Source: Apostichopus japonicus (Eukaryota > Echinodermata > Holothuroidea > Aspidochirotida > Stichopodidae). Taken from it: 64,000 nt of DNA. This document shows positions 48,746 to 59,346 of the stretch, piece after piece. The stretch covers positions 29,474,168 through 29,538,167 of the forward strand of contig NC_092569.1 of the NCBI RefSeq assembly GCF_037975245.1. The letters are read 5' to 3'. Both the position numbers and the translations under genes were made by a program. The number at the start of each line of letters is the position of its first letter. Position 1 is the stretch's first letter. Below the pieces are notes generated by a model. It did no database searches and was not told the origin of the DNA. It worked only from the letters and a program-made list of their open reading frames with translations.

Positions 48746-49538
48746 CTATGGATTCGAGAAAGAAAGCTTAAAATGTTACGTGCACTGTATCTTGCCGTAT
48801 TTAATATAACTTATTGTTAATATTAGCACTTTTCTAGTAACCTGTGGTGATACCACTTTAGTATATTATATGCAATTTCACAGAGACAAAAATCACCGTA
48901 AATTTTCGTGGCCAAATCTCCGTAAGGCTTTCAATGACAGGTTTTTCTTCGTGTATTTGGTAAATTTCTCAAGTTTGTACCTTGCAAACACTTCTGACGA
49001 ATATTACCGATAACTAGCAGAAGTTGTAATTACTATGATTGTATTTGACACTCATTAGCAATCACTATATTGTTCTAAATTTCCCAAAATTTTATTCAGA
49101 AATAGAAACGGCATTTTGTTTGTTTGCTTTTTTGCTTATTATTTTCATCTGCTCATTAATTAATAGTACTTTTATCATTCAGCGATTAGTGCCAGAAATA
49201 GTCAACTTTCTTACAAAATTATTTTCCAATGTCTTAAAAGTGATATACTTTTCCTTTAATAAACAAACGTAAAAATGATAATACACATTCGGGGTGTAAA
49301 CTTAAAACAATTTATTCATACAAAAGCGATGGATCTACCTGTAATGTTTCAAAGCTACAATCCAACAATATTTGTTCAAGCTATGAAACTTATTTCTGTC
49401 TACGTCGCTGTTTTCTTACTGATCATTTGGCTATCACACAGTAGGCTAAAATATGGTTCATAACCCCCCTGTTACGTAAACGGTAATTTTTGATTATGTT
49501 GTTTTGTTGAAATTATGCTTACTAATATGGTTAAAATA

Positions 49539-49542
<4 letters not shown>

Positions 49543-49592
<50 letters not shown>
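49543..49592. repeat. (AT)n microsatellite
   Basis: About 50 bp of AT dinucleotides. It forms the tail of the adjoining tRNA-like element. Confidence 0.9.
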
Positions 49593-49594
<2 letters not shown>

Positions 49595-49969
49595 CACTTC
49601 ACGAGCGTTTTCGTCCGTTTGGGACTCACCAGGCGAAGTAAGGAATCGGACCTCGGATCTTCGTGTCACGATTCGAAGTCCGTACCACAAGGCCACAGTG
49701 ATTCTACTGGTGTATTAAAGCGTACCTAACACTTGGGTAATACGCCTTTAATGACAGTTATTAAAAGCCAATTTATACGCTTTGATACACCAGTAGAAGC
49801 ACTTTGGTCGAGTGGAACGGATTTCGATTCGTGACACGAAGATTCCGACATTTGCCTGGGAATTGGATTCCCAAAAGGAAGAAACCGGTCGTGAAGGGGA
49901 TTTTTTTCTGGTGTGTTTAATTCTTTATTGAGTAACTATATATCTGCCATACCACTTGCTAGCTACACA

Positions 49970-49972
<3 letters not shown>
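49593..49972. mobile_element. head-to-head pair of tRNA-derived SINE-like elements
   Basis: On the minus strand GTGGCCTTGTGGTACGG (A-box-like, 49680-49696) is followed 40 nt on by GGTCCGATTCC (B-box-like, 49642-49652), then a body that runs into (AT)n. An inverted relative starts on the plus strand near 49800 ('ctttggtcgagtggaacgg') and runs to the second AT tract. The arms 49704-49724 and 49776-49796 are complementary. Located in the last intron of gene 2; absent from the matching intron of gene 1 (10019-11522), so it inserted after the duplication or was lost from copy 1. Confidence 0.55.

Positions 49973-50013
<41 letters not shown>
49973..50013. repeat. (AT)n microsatellite
   Basis: About 41 bp of AT dinucleotides on the other side of the SINE-like pair. 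Confidence 0.9.
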
Positions 50014-50016
<3 letters not shown>

Positions 50017-50274
50017 ATTATGTTTAATTACCATGTTTCGTGAGTTTTTGTATTATTTATTTCATAATTACTAAATATTTACGTGGATATCCCTTCCAAT
50101 ATTTTAATGAATTGTTTGTAAAAAAAAAGATATGTTAGATCAGGTGTTAAAACATGCAGATATGCTTTAACTGTAAAACAATGATGAACGTAGGGAACGC
50201 CATAGTTATTTTTTAGAATGCATGTAACTAGTAAATGGCAAATAATCATACTGATAAAATACAGAGATTCTAAC

Positions 50275-50536
50275 CTGCATTTCCACTATATGAGCTAATT
50301 GATAGTCGATATTTGTCCGCCTCGTCCCTTATGCTAAAGTAGGTATAGAGGGCGTAATACGACGACCCTCTTGAATCGGTCAGGTCTATCCGGAGACTAC
50401 ATGTTTTTTGGTTGGTAATTGCGTGTATGTAATCATTACCGAGCCAATGATCACCGATAGGATTTTCAAATCCGTTTTTATACTCAGCCCAGGTACGATA
50501 GAAATCAACAGTGGCGCTTGATCGTCGCTGAATGAC
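50275..50536 (-). CDS. gene 2 exon: FReD middle part
   Basis: 262 bp as in gene 1. VIQRRSSATVDFYRTW, HWLGNDYIHAITNQKTC and SLRIDLTDSRGSSYY. A Tyr-to-Cys change (KTCSLRI) gives an extra unpaired cysteine compared with gene 1. Confidence 0.93.
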
Positions 50537-50648
50537 CTATGAATATAAAGAGAAATTTATTTGCGACAGGAGTAAGTGAGAAGTGTAATTTGTCTTCCAC
50601 AATCTCGAAGAACAAATGAATTGGTTTAAATATTCGTGCACAACTCAC

Positions 50649-50957
50649 CGTCCATCCTCCTCCGTTACTTTCCATCTCACAGAAAACCTGAATCCCGCGT
50701 GGCCAACCATCAGGGTAAATGGTGTAAACTCCATCACTGAGTGTACCGGAAACATAAAGATCGTAGCAATCTTTTGGGATCAATGTGCACGTCACTCCGT
50801 CTCCTTCGTAGCCATCATTACAGTAACATTTACGGACACCTTCTCTGACATCACAAGTCGCGTCATCACTACAGTGGTAACTCTCTTCTTCTATGAGTTG
50901 GTTATTGCTACAGTGTGATCTTCTTGTACAGCCTGAATTGACGAAAGACTCGCCGTT
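50649..50957 (-). CDS. gene 2 fused exon: last EGF module plus FReD start
   Basis: 309 bp. NGESFVNSGCTRRSHC, EESYHCSDDATC, NDGYEGDGVTC, then LIPKDCYDLYVSGTLSDGVY and the GGGWT end. It is the most diverged module of the two genes in its first half, with several changes (RRSHC, IEEES) not seen elsewhere. Confidence 0.92.
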
Positions 50958-51230
50958 CTAAATTTAATTGGAAATATTTAAAAATAACGACTTGAAAAAG
51001 TAATTAAGTTATTCTGAATTCACCATTGGGACTCACCATACTATCAGACAAATTTACCATTCTTAATCAGAAAAAATATGATTAAAGTATGAATAAAGAG
51101 GAGGCCTAATTATTCGCCATGAAAAGGTAGCTGTGAAATATTGCATTTAAGGATTTATTGCGACTATACATGAGCCCGATAACTGTTTCTAACTGAAAGA
51201 CTGTGATAAGTAGTATCCATGAAAACTGGC

Positions 51231-51386
51231 GTCCCCATGGTAGTTTGGATTGCAGTAACATTTACGGACACCGGTCCTTGTATCACAGATTGCGTGATCA
51301 CTACACTGGTAGCTCCCATCTATAAGACGGTTGTTCCTACAAGTTGATTTTCGTGTACATCCCGAATAAGCGTGAAACTGGCCGTC
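51231..51386 (-). pseudogene. gene 2 truncated EGF module exon
   Basis: The acceptor-side about 156 bp of a module exon. Homology ends at 'gtccccatgg', so the last about 54 bp and the donor are missing. Equivalent in nature to the broken exons of gene 1 but with a different breakpoint. Confidence 0.75.
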
Positions 51387-51450
51387 CTAAGTTAAGATAT
51401 GCAGTGAAAATACTAATAAACGGATAATGAATGGATTATGATTATGACAG

Positions 51451-51507
51451 AAATTCCTACAAGTTGATTTTCGAGAACATCTTGTATTGATGTAATAATT
51501 GCCTTCC
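51451..51507 (-). pseudogene. gene 2 EGF module exon fragment
   Basis: About 57 bp matching only the acceptor end of a module exon ('ttcctacaagttgatttt', 'ttgccttcc'). Remnant of a deleted unit. Confidence 0.6.
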
Positions 51508-52069
51508 TAATTTAAGATATTCAAGTGGGGAAAAAATTACTTTACTGTTGTCACAATGTACGGGATTTCAACGTAAGGTGACCAATTCAAAATTCCCCTT
51601 GAGTGATATAGGTATGGGTATGAACCTTGATGAAAGTTTTATGAGGTCTTGATACCAACACCTAAGTAGGGAGCCTAGTTATTCGCCATCAGATGGTGGC
51701 TGACAAAGGATGCATTAAAGGATTTATTGCGACTATACATGAACCCGATAATAATTTCTTACTGCAAGACTGTGGTAAGAAGTAACCATGAAATATATGT
51801 ATCGTTGATAGGGAAAGTACACCAGTATAGGAGTGGTATTATGCTTCCCCAGCTAAGTATAATACATCCATCGACTGACAGTTTTGTCTGGACTGGCGAC
51901 CGAAGGGAGGTCAATGGCCCCTGCCCAACCGCGATGCCAGCGCTGTTCATTTATCTCTAAATGTAATGCGACAATCAACAAGTTGAAATAGTAAAAGGAT
52001 TCCTTTCAAGTATATGGACAATGAAGTAAGAGAAAAGTATTTAAAATGCCATTACAGAACCGTACTGAC

Positions 52070-52279
52070 CCTTAATACACTTCCCTTGTCAGCAACGAAG
52101 CAGTTGTGGGTGCACGTCACTCCGTCCCCATGGTAGTTTTGATTGCAGTAACATTTACGGACACCGTTCCTCGTATCACAGGTTGCGTGTTCACTACACT
52201 GGTAACTCTCATCTATAAGACGGTTGTTCCTACAAGTTGATTTTATGGTACATCCTGAATTAGCGTGGAACTGGCCCTC
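52070..52279 (-). CDS. gene 2 EGF module exon N5
   Basis: FHANSGCTIKSTC, LIDESYQCSEHATC, TRNGVRKC, NQNYHGDGVTC. The intron that follows in genomic order resembles those beside gene 1 M17 and M24. Confidence 0.9.
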
Positions 52280-52868
52280 CTAATGAAAGATATTCAGTGG
52301 AAACACTAATAAATTAGTGATGGATTTGCAGGTGTCAAAGTGGAATGTAAGGGATTTTTAACGGTGCATGACCAATGTAAAATTTCCCTCCATTGATCTA
52401 AATAAAGGTATTTAACTTTAAACAAGTTTTACGAGGTCTTGATACCGACTCCAAAGTAGGGGGATAGGGATTCGCCATTAATTTAAATAACCGTCAAATG
52501 AGACATTCAACAACTTATTTAGATATTTTTGATACATTATTCCTGCAATGATTTCTTACTGCAAGACTGTAGTAAGAACTATCTATGACTTTTTGATGAA
52601 ATGTTTATAAAGAGGTAGCACACCCTTATGGGCGTGGTCTTATGCTTTCCGATTAAATTTAATGCCTCCCTCGACTGACAGTTTTGTCTGGATTGATGAC
52701 CGAAGTGAGATCGACGGCACCTACCCTACCGCAATGCGAGCGCGATTACTTATCTCTAAATGTAATGAGCTCATCAACATGTTTAAATATTAAAAGGATT
52801 CCCTGTGATTATATGGACACTGAAGTATGAGAAAAGTAGTAAAACTGCCATTACAGAACCGTACTGAC

Positions 52869-53078
52869 CCTTAATGCACTTCCTTTGTTAGCAACGAAGC
52901 AGCTGTGGGTGCACGTCGCTCCGTCCCCATTGTAGTTTTGATCGCAGTAACATTTACGGACACCGTTCCTCGTATCACAGGTTGCGTGTTCACTACACCG
53001 GTAACTCACATCTATAAGACGGTTGTTTCTACAAGTTGATTTCCGTGTACATCCTGAATTAGCGTAATATTGGCCCTC
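52869..53078 (-). CDS. gene 2 EGF module exon N4
   Basis: QYYANSGC, LIDVSYRCSEHATC, DQNYNGDGATCTHSC, NKGSALR. Closest to the gene 1 M15-M16 types. Confidence 0.9.
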
Positions 53079-53645
53079 CTAAGATAGATATTTAGTGATA
53101 ATACTAATAAATGAATTATGAATTTGCAGTTGTCACAATGAAATGTATTGGGCTTCACCGGTTGGGTGACCAATGCAAAATTCTTAGACTGGCAAAGGAA
53201 TAACCTTTATGGAAGCTTTATAAGGTCTTGATACCAACTCCGAAGTATGCAGCCCAGCTCTTCCCAATAAAGGTAGCTGCCAAATATTGCATTTAAGGAT
53301 TTATTGCGACTATACATGAGCCCGATAATTGTTTCTAACTGAAAGACTGTGATAAGTAGTATCCATGAAATTATGTATCGTTGATAAGGGAATGTACACC
53401 CGTATAGGAGTGGTTTTATGCTTCCCAGCTAAGTGCAATACATCCATCGACTGACAGTTTTGGTTAAACTGGCGACCGAAGGGCGGTTAATGGCCCATGC
53501 CCAACTGCGATACGAGCGCTATTCATTTAAATATATATGTAATGCAATAATCAACAAGTTTGAATATTAAAAGGTTTCCTTTCAAGTATATGGATAATGA
53601 AGTTTCAGAAAAGTATTCAAAATGCAATTACATAACCGTACTGAC

Positions 53646-53855
53646 CGTTAATATACTTCCTTTGTCAGCAACGAAGCATCTGTGGGTGCACGTCACTCCG
53701 TTCCCATTGTAGTTTTGATCGCAGTAACATTTACGGACACCGCTCCTCGTATCACAGGTTGCGTGTTCACTACACTGGTAACTCTCATCTATTAGACGGT
53801 TGTTTCTACAGGTTGATTTTCGTGTACATCCTGAATTAGCGTAAAACTGGCCCTC
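53646..53855 (-). CDS. gene 2 EGF module exon N3
   Basis: FYANSGC, TRSGVRKC, DQNYNGNGVTCTHRC, end SILT. Shares the NGNG and THRC variants with gene 1 M13. Confidence 0.9.
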
Positions 53856-54427
53856 CTAACTTTAAGATATTCAGCGAAATAATAATATATAAATTATAAA
53901 TTTGCAGGTATCTAGGTGAATTTACGGTAATTCATCGGTGCATGACCAATGCAAAATTCCCCTCGATTGATCTAGCTAAAGGTATAAAACTTTTAGAAAA
54001 TTGCTGTCTTGAATCGGGTTCTAAACAAGGTTGGATAGGGATTCGTAATTTATAAAAATAGCCGTCAAATGTTGCATTCAACGAATTATTTGGATATTTA
54101 TTATCTTTAGGCCTACAATTACTTTTTACCGTACGACTGGTAAGAAATATCTATTAATTTGCGTGTAAGGTTTAAAAAGGGGTTGCACACCCATGGGAGT
54201 GGTCTTATGCTTCCCGACTAAATAAAGTGCATCCCTCGACTGACAGTTTTGTCTGGACTGGCGACCGAATGGCGGTCCATGTCCCCTGCCCAACGCGATA
54301 CGAGCGCAATTCTCTTAATATAATGCGATAATCGGCAAGTCCAAGTAGTAAACGATATCCTTCTTATGATATGAACAATTAAATATAAGAGAACTATATA
54401 AACATGCAATGACAGAACTGTACTGAC

Positions 54428-54637
54428 CCTTAATACACTTCCTTTGTCAGCAACGAAACAGTTGTGGGTGCACGTCACTCCGTCTCCATAGTAGTTTGGA
54501 TTGCAGTAACATTTACGGACACCGGTCCTCGTATCACAGGTTGCATGATCACTACACTGGTAACTCTCATCTATAAGACGGTCGTTCCTACAAGTTGATT
54601 TTTGTGTACATCCTGAATTAGCGTAAAACTCGCCCTC
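54428..54637 (-). CDS. gene 2 EGF module exon N2
   Basis: EGEFYANSGCTQKSTC, RNDRLIDESYQCSDHATC, NPNYYGDGVTC, end SVLR. TQKST subtype as in gene 1 M2 and M5-M7. Confidence 0.9.
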
Positions 54638-55223
54638 CTAATTAACGATATTCCATGAAAAAACGAATATATGAATTGTGAATTACTGGGTGTCAAAGTG
54701 AAATGTATGGGATTTCAACGATAGGTGACCAATGCAAAATTCCCTTTCGGTTGATCTAGGTAAAGGTATCAAACTTTAAGAAAGTTTCATAAGGTCTTGA
54801 TTCGGACAATAAACTAAACGGCATAGGGATTCGTCATTAATACAAAATAGCCTTCAAATGTTGCATTCAACGAATTATTTCGATATTTTTCGATCATTAG
54901 GCCTACAATTAGTTTTAACCGCAAGAATGTTGCAAGAAGTGTCTATGATTTTTTTCTAAGATTTTAAAAGTGGTTGCACACCCGTGGGAGGGGTCTTATG
55001 CTTCCCAAATAAATGAAGTGCATCCCTCGAGGACAGTTTTGTAAGGACTGGCGTCGAATGTGGGATTCATGGACCTTGTTCAAACGCGATGCGAACGCTA
55101 CTTGGTTATTTGTAAATGTAACTCGATACTCAACAACCTTATATAGTGAAAGGTTTCCTTCTAATTATATGTAAAAGAATTAAAAGCGAATAATTAAAAG
55201 AGACCTGAAAGAACCTCACTGAC

Positions 55224-55433
55224 CCTTATTACACTTCCTTTGTCAGCAACAAAACAGTTGTGGGTGCACGTCACTCCGTCTCCATGGTAGTTTGGATTGC
55301 AGTAACATTTACGGACACCGGTCCTCGTATCACAGGTCGCGTGTTCACTACACTGGTAACTCTCGTCTCTAAGTCGGTTGTTTCTACAAGTTGATTTTCG
55401 GGTACATCCTGGATTAGCGTAAAACTGACCCTC
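55224..55433 (-). CDS. gene 2 EGF module exon N1 (first in transcript)
   Basis: EGQFYANPGCTRKSTC, LRDESYQCSEHATC, NPNYHGDGVTC, end SVIR. It directly follows the TIL exon. Confidence 0.9.
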
Positions 55434-55628
55434 CTAATTTGAGATATTCAGCGAAAAAAACTAATAAATAAATTATGAATTTGCGGTTGTCACAGTAACA
55501 TGTACGGGATTTCAACGGTGGGTGGCCAATATTCTGCCCAACCGCGATGCGCATACTACTCGGTTATATGTAAATGTAATGCAATTATATTAAAAGCAAA
55601 TCATTTAAATTGAGGGAACCGTACTGAC

Positions 55629-55840
55629 CGTTAATACACTTCCTTTGTCAGCAACGAAGCAGTTGCAATGGTTCCGAGGGATGCATTGTTTTTGCAGTCT
55701 CAGATGATCGCCGACGCAAACACATTGCCCTGTTTCTGTGCGAGAGGTAGCCAAGATGCAAGTTTCGGGGTCTTCACAAGTCCTCTCACATGTCTCATTG
55801 CTAAATATCTCATTGGTTGGACACCATTCAGGATTTAATT
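55629..55840 (-). CDS. gene 2 exon: TIL domain
   Basis: 212 bp, phase 1 in, phase 0 out. ELNPEWCPTNEIFSNETC, EDPETC, GQCVCVGDHL, KQCIPRNHCNCFVADKG. All TIL cysteines match gene 1. Confidence 0.9.
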
Positions 55841-56716
55841 CTAGAGAACAGGAAAGAAAAAAGAAAATGTAAGTAATAGCATCCTGATACAGACACGAAG
55901 AATATGACATCAGACAAAGAATAGTTTTGCCATTCCTTCAATACGTGGCTATCAGAACGTCACAGAAAAGAAAACACCTTCAGAAGCAGTTCGAGTTAAT
56001 CTAGAATATTTTAAATCATGTAGTGGTCGTTCCGTAGTCTTATTAATGATAATATTTATTTAACATCACGAGATTTCACCCCATTATTTGTTGCACAACT
56101 GGTCTGATACCAGTTAGTCATAGCTTATTTCTGTTTCACAGTTTCCCTTCATGTTCAGTAAACTGCTTTCTGACAACAATGATATTTAATAACCAAATTG
56201 AATTTCTTCAGAGTTGGTTGTTCTGATCAAACTGGGAGACGTAACTGTTTTAGTGTAAACGTTCTGTTTTCCAAACGTTAAATACTGTTTCTTGTTCAGA
56301 GCCAAGATAAGAGTTAAGTAAGAAGCAGTCTTACAGTGAGGGTGTTATCACACTTCAGCTAACGGATGCATTTTGGAATCAAGTATAAATACTAATGCAA
56401 GATTAAGCATTTTAACTCGTGCTAAGTGCCGGTACTCAAACTCGTATTTATATCATGTTGTAATTGCTTCTATATATTGTAGCGCCGTTGTCTCGCTGGT
56501 ATACTTTATGTCTCGTTGTATATGTAATGTACCAGTTTTTTTTTTAAACTAAGAAAACATACTTGACATACTTGAAAAAATTTAGTTCCAAAAGATCTAT
56601 TCGTTCTCAAAATAAACTTTTCACTTTAAACACGTTTTCATTTGTCATTTAATGTACGATCACGATTTTTTTTAAATTTTGGCTTTATATTTACTAAGAA
56701 TGTAAAAGACACTTAC

Positions 56717-56981
56717 CATCTGATTTTACGAATGTACCTAAACTAGAGATATAATATTTCCCCCATTCATCTGAGATTCGAAACTCGTCGTATGTTACAA
56801 AGTAAGTATCTCCAGCAACGTTCTCAAAGTCCATTCGCAGTTGGTACCGCTTTTGATTTGTTAAGACGGCAATTTTCTCATTTCCGATCCAAAACTCACT
56901 TCCTAGAAAGCCAAAGCCATTTCTGAAGTCTTTCCAATTTCTATTAAAATTTACAGAATCCGATCTTCGTCGCTGTAATAC
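56717..56981 (-). CDS. gene 2 exon: 5' FReD, middle part
   Basis: 265 bp; differs from gene 1 at few sites (NRNW, KRYQLRM, GDTYF, TFVKSD). Donor GTAAGT, phase 1 out, joining to the TIL exon as G|AA (Glu). Confidence 0.92.
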
Positions 56982-57343
56982 CTACAACGAATATCAAAGA
57001 AGTCAAGCTTTGACTAGGACGTTATTAAATATTTATTATTCTTTCCTTCCTGCAATGCGATTAGTTGCTAACAGTTATAACAGAGAAAAAAAGAACTTAT
57101 AATTTCCAATTTTGCTTCGTAGTGTGGGCTAGAGGTTTACAGTTTTCTTAGAAGATGAACCACAGTGTACTTAATTTCAAAATATATAAAATAATTGATT
57201 CAAATTTCGTTTCGATAAAAATATCAAAATTATGAAATAACGATTTTGTATGAAATCGCTATATATTCGTCTATGCAAAATTGAATTCCTTTTGTACAAA
57301 ACTAGTTAAAGTTGAAAAGGAGAAATCAAGTAAACACCCATAC

Positions 57344-57486
57344 CGTCCATCCACCACTATCAAGATCATTATCACAGTAAGCCTCAAACGGTTCCGGATA
57401 GCCATCTGGTTTAATAAGGTACACTCCAGATGTATTGTGGGTAGAGGAACAGGTATTCGATACTTCTTTGCAATCCCTCGGATACG
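57344..57486 (-). CDS. gene 2 exon: 5' FReD, N-terminal part
   Basis: 143 bp; AYPRDCKEVSNTC, SGVYLIKPDGYPEPF, AYCDNDLDSGGWT. Confidence 0.9.
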
Positions 57487-58116
57487 CTGGTTGTTGAAAA
57501 ACAAAGTATGATATACCTTTATGGAAAGGAAAACAAAGTAAATATATTATTGCAATTGAAAAATCAGTTCAATTAATTAAAATATGGCCTTTGATTATAC
57601 GTCAATTGTTATAGAAATGGATTAGTTACTATGAGAGTAAGATAAAAGATCAGAGGAAGATATAGCGACTAAATTAAATACAGTAATCGTTATTTAATTC
57701 ATATATGTAACTGTTTTGAAGCATTGGTTCTTAGTCTGCAATAGAAATTTAGAGACCATGTTAATTGATTTTATATTTCATCAAGTTTCCGTAGTTATCG
57801 ATCGTATCCAAGTTTGATCAAAAGACTCATGAGAGAAAGTCAAATTCTATTTAACTTACCTAAAAAAATAGATGTAGCACGTAGGACTTGATCAAAATAT
57901 ACGACTCAGAGGAAATCAATGTTATAATATATGTTAGGAAATGGTGACACGATTGAAAAACAAAAAGTCTAGAGCGACCATTAAATAACCTTGAACATTC
58001 CCAGCCTTTCAATGTGTCCAACTGATGTGTTAATGTTTATAATACATAGGTGATATAACTTACAGAGGTTGCTTCTTATTATAACGTAAATCATATAACA
58101 TTACAATTACACCTAC

Positions 58117-58147
58117 CTGAAGATCTTCCCTCGGCACTGACGATTAC
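58117..58147 (-). CDS. gene 2 candidate 31-nt micro-exon
   Basis: Identical base for base to 34954-34984, with the same flanking splice dinucleotides. Confidence 0.5.
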
Positions 58148-58708
58148 CTGTGTAATAATAGACATTTTCTGAATACATTACAAGACATACAGAATATTGC
58201 AGTCAACACTAAGCAGGATCAGATTAAATCTAATGTTAATGTATAATGAACCAGTTCGAGGGAAAGGAAGAGCATTTCGGGAACTTGTCCAAGAAAATGT
58301 TACATTAAAACAAGTAAAGTCGATTTAAACTTTGGTAAATTCTCCTGATCGCCACTTTATATGATTTTTTTTTTTTTTTATATTCCATATCTGATTTATA
58401 GGTCAATGATCACTCACAGAGTACAACTTTCTTAAAGGAAGCATTAGATTTGCATTTTCCGCTTTTTACAGCCACTCTAACTCGTACATGATATGCAAGC
58501 TAACGCAAGAGAACAAAGGCAATAGCCGGCTGCTTGAATAAACTGCTTTGTTGCTTAATGCAGACAGATGTTCTTTGTTCATGTTATATTTTGACATAAG
58601 AACATTTCAGACTTGAGTTTTAACGCATTTGTGTTTGACAGTCCATCGTAACGGGTATGGAAACAAGCTCTTCTTTGTGGAATACAATTACTGTTTCTTG
58701 ATACTTAC

Positions 58709-58744
58709 CGTGCACGTGGAAGACTGAGATTTAAAAGGTGTCAT
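58709..58744 (-). CDS. gene 2 candidate first exon
   Basis: ATG plus 11 codons (MTPFKSQSSTCT) and donor GTAAGT. A TAA lies in frame just upstream of the ATG, so translation could not start further 5' in this exon. Lacks a visible signal peptide. Confidence 0.3.
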
Positions 58745-58769
58745 TTTACTTGTAAGTTAAGTGCATAGA

Positions 58770-59346
58770 CATATGATGATTGAGTCTGGGGTTTCCACGT
58801 GATATAACTTTTATTCTCAGCTGAGTGCTCAGAAGCACTTTGCAAGTTAGTGTGATAGGCTACTACAAGTCATATACATATAGTTCCATAAGTTACTTCT
58901 TAAATTGTGTTTTACCCCGGTGCATTTTTCAGAAACTATTTGAATATGCCATATTTACAACTTTGCTTGTGCAAAATGTTTCTTGGACTCTTGCCAAGAA
59001 TATTTGCAAGGGCAAAACAGTGAAATTTAATTTAAAGCCCGACAAAGACTGCTTTGTAGGCTATACGTAGCGTTAAGTGGCCTGACTGGTTCGTTTATAT
59101 CAGTAAATATTAACCAGAACTGCTTGTTTGACAAGCTGGTCGGCATATTGGCCGCTGGCTACGAATCGAAATTGAAACTGAGGCTAAAATAGTTGAGAAC
59201 AAATTAATAAAACATTGCAAAAACAAGAAGTGGCTTTGTTATGGAAAAAGAAGTTCAATATCGGTTGCCGTTATCGACATTGGGCCTTAATTTTACCGAT
59301 ACCGATATGCCGCCGATATCACAAACTATTATCGGCGCAACACTAG
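58770..59346. mobile_element. truncated copy of the inverted-end DNA transposon
   Basis: Corresponds to the right part of the element at 35695-37070 and ends with the same GCGCAACACTAG. The left end and some flanking DNA (about 0.89 kb) are deleted, the break lying after 'gtgcatagacatat'. Confidence 0.7.

Larger units (their letters stand above)
48405..58744 (-). pseudogene. gene 2: paralogue with a premature stop
   Basis: Same architecture as gene 1. Exons in transcription order: 58709-58744, 58117-58147 (both tentative), 57344-57486, 56717-56981, 55629-55840, 55224-55433, 54428-54637, 53646-53855, 52869-53078, 52070-52279, 50649-50957, 50275-50536, 48405-48745. They sum to 2649 nt, exactly 883 codons with the final stop, and only one internal stop: TAG at 48627-48629, at about codon 809. 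The splice sites and all other exons are intact. It may be a young pseudogene, a gene for a protein truncated within its last domain, a polymorphic null allele, or a sequencing error at one base. Frame and cysteines continue normally after the stop, which argues that the lesion is recent. Confidence 0.75.

Noticed and set aside
49472-49718. Open frames rich in Ile-Tyr repeats
   Set aside because: They translate the AT microsatellite and tRNA-like repeat.
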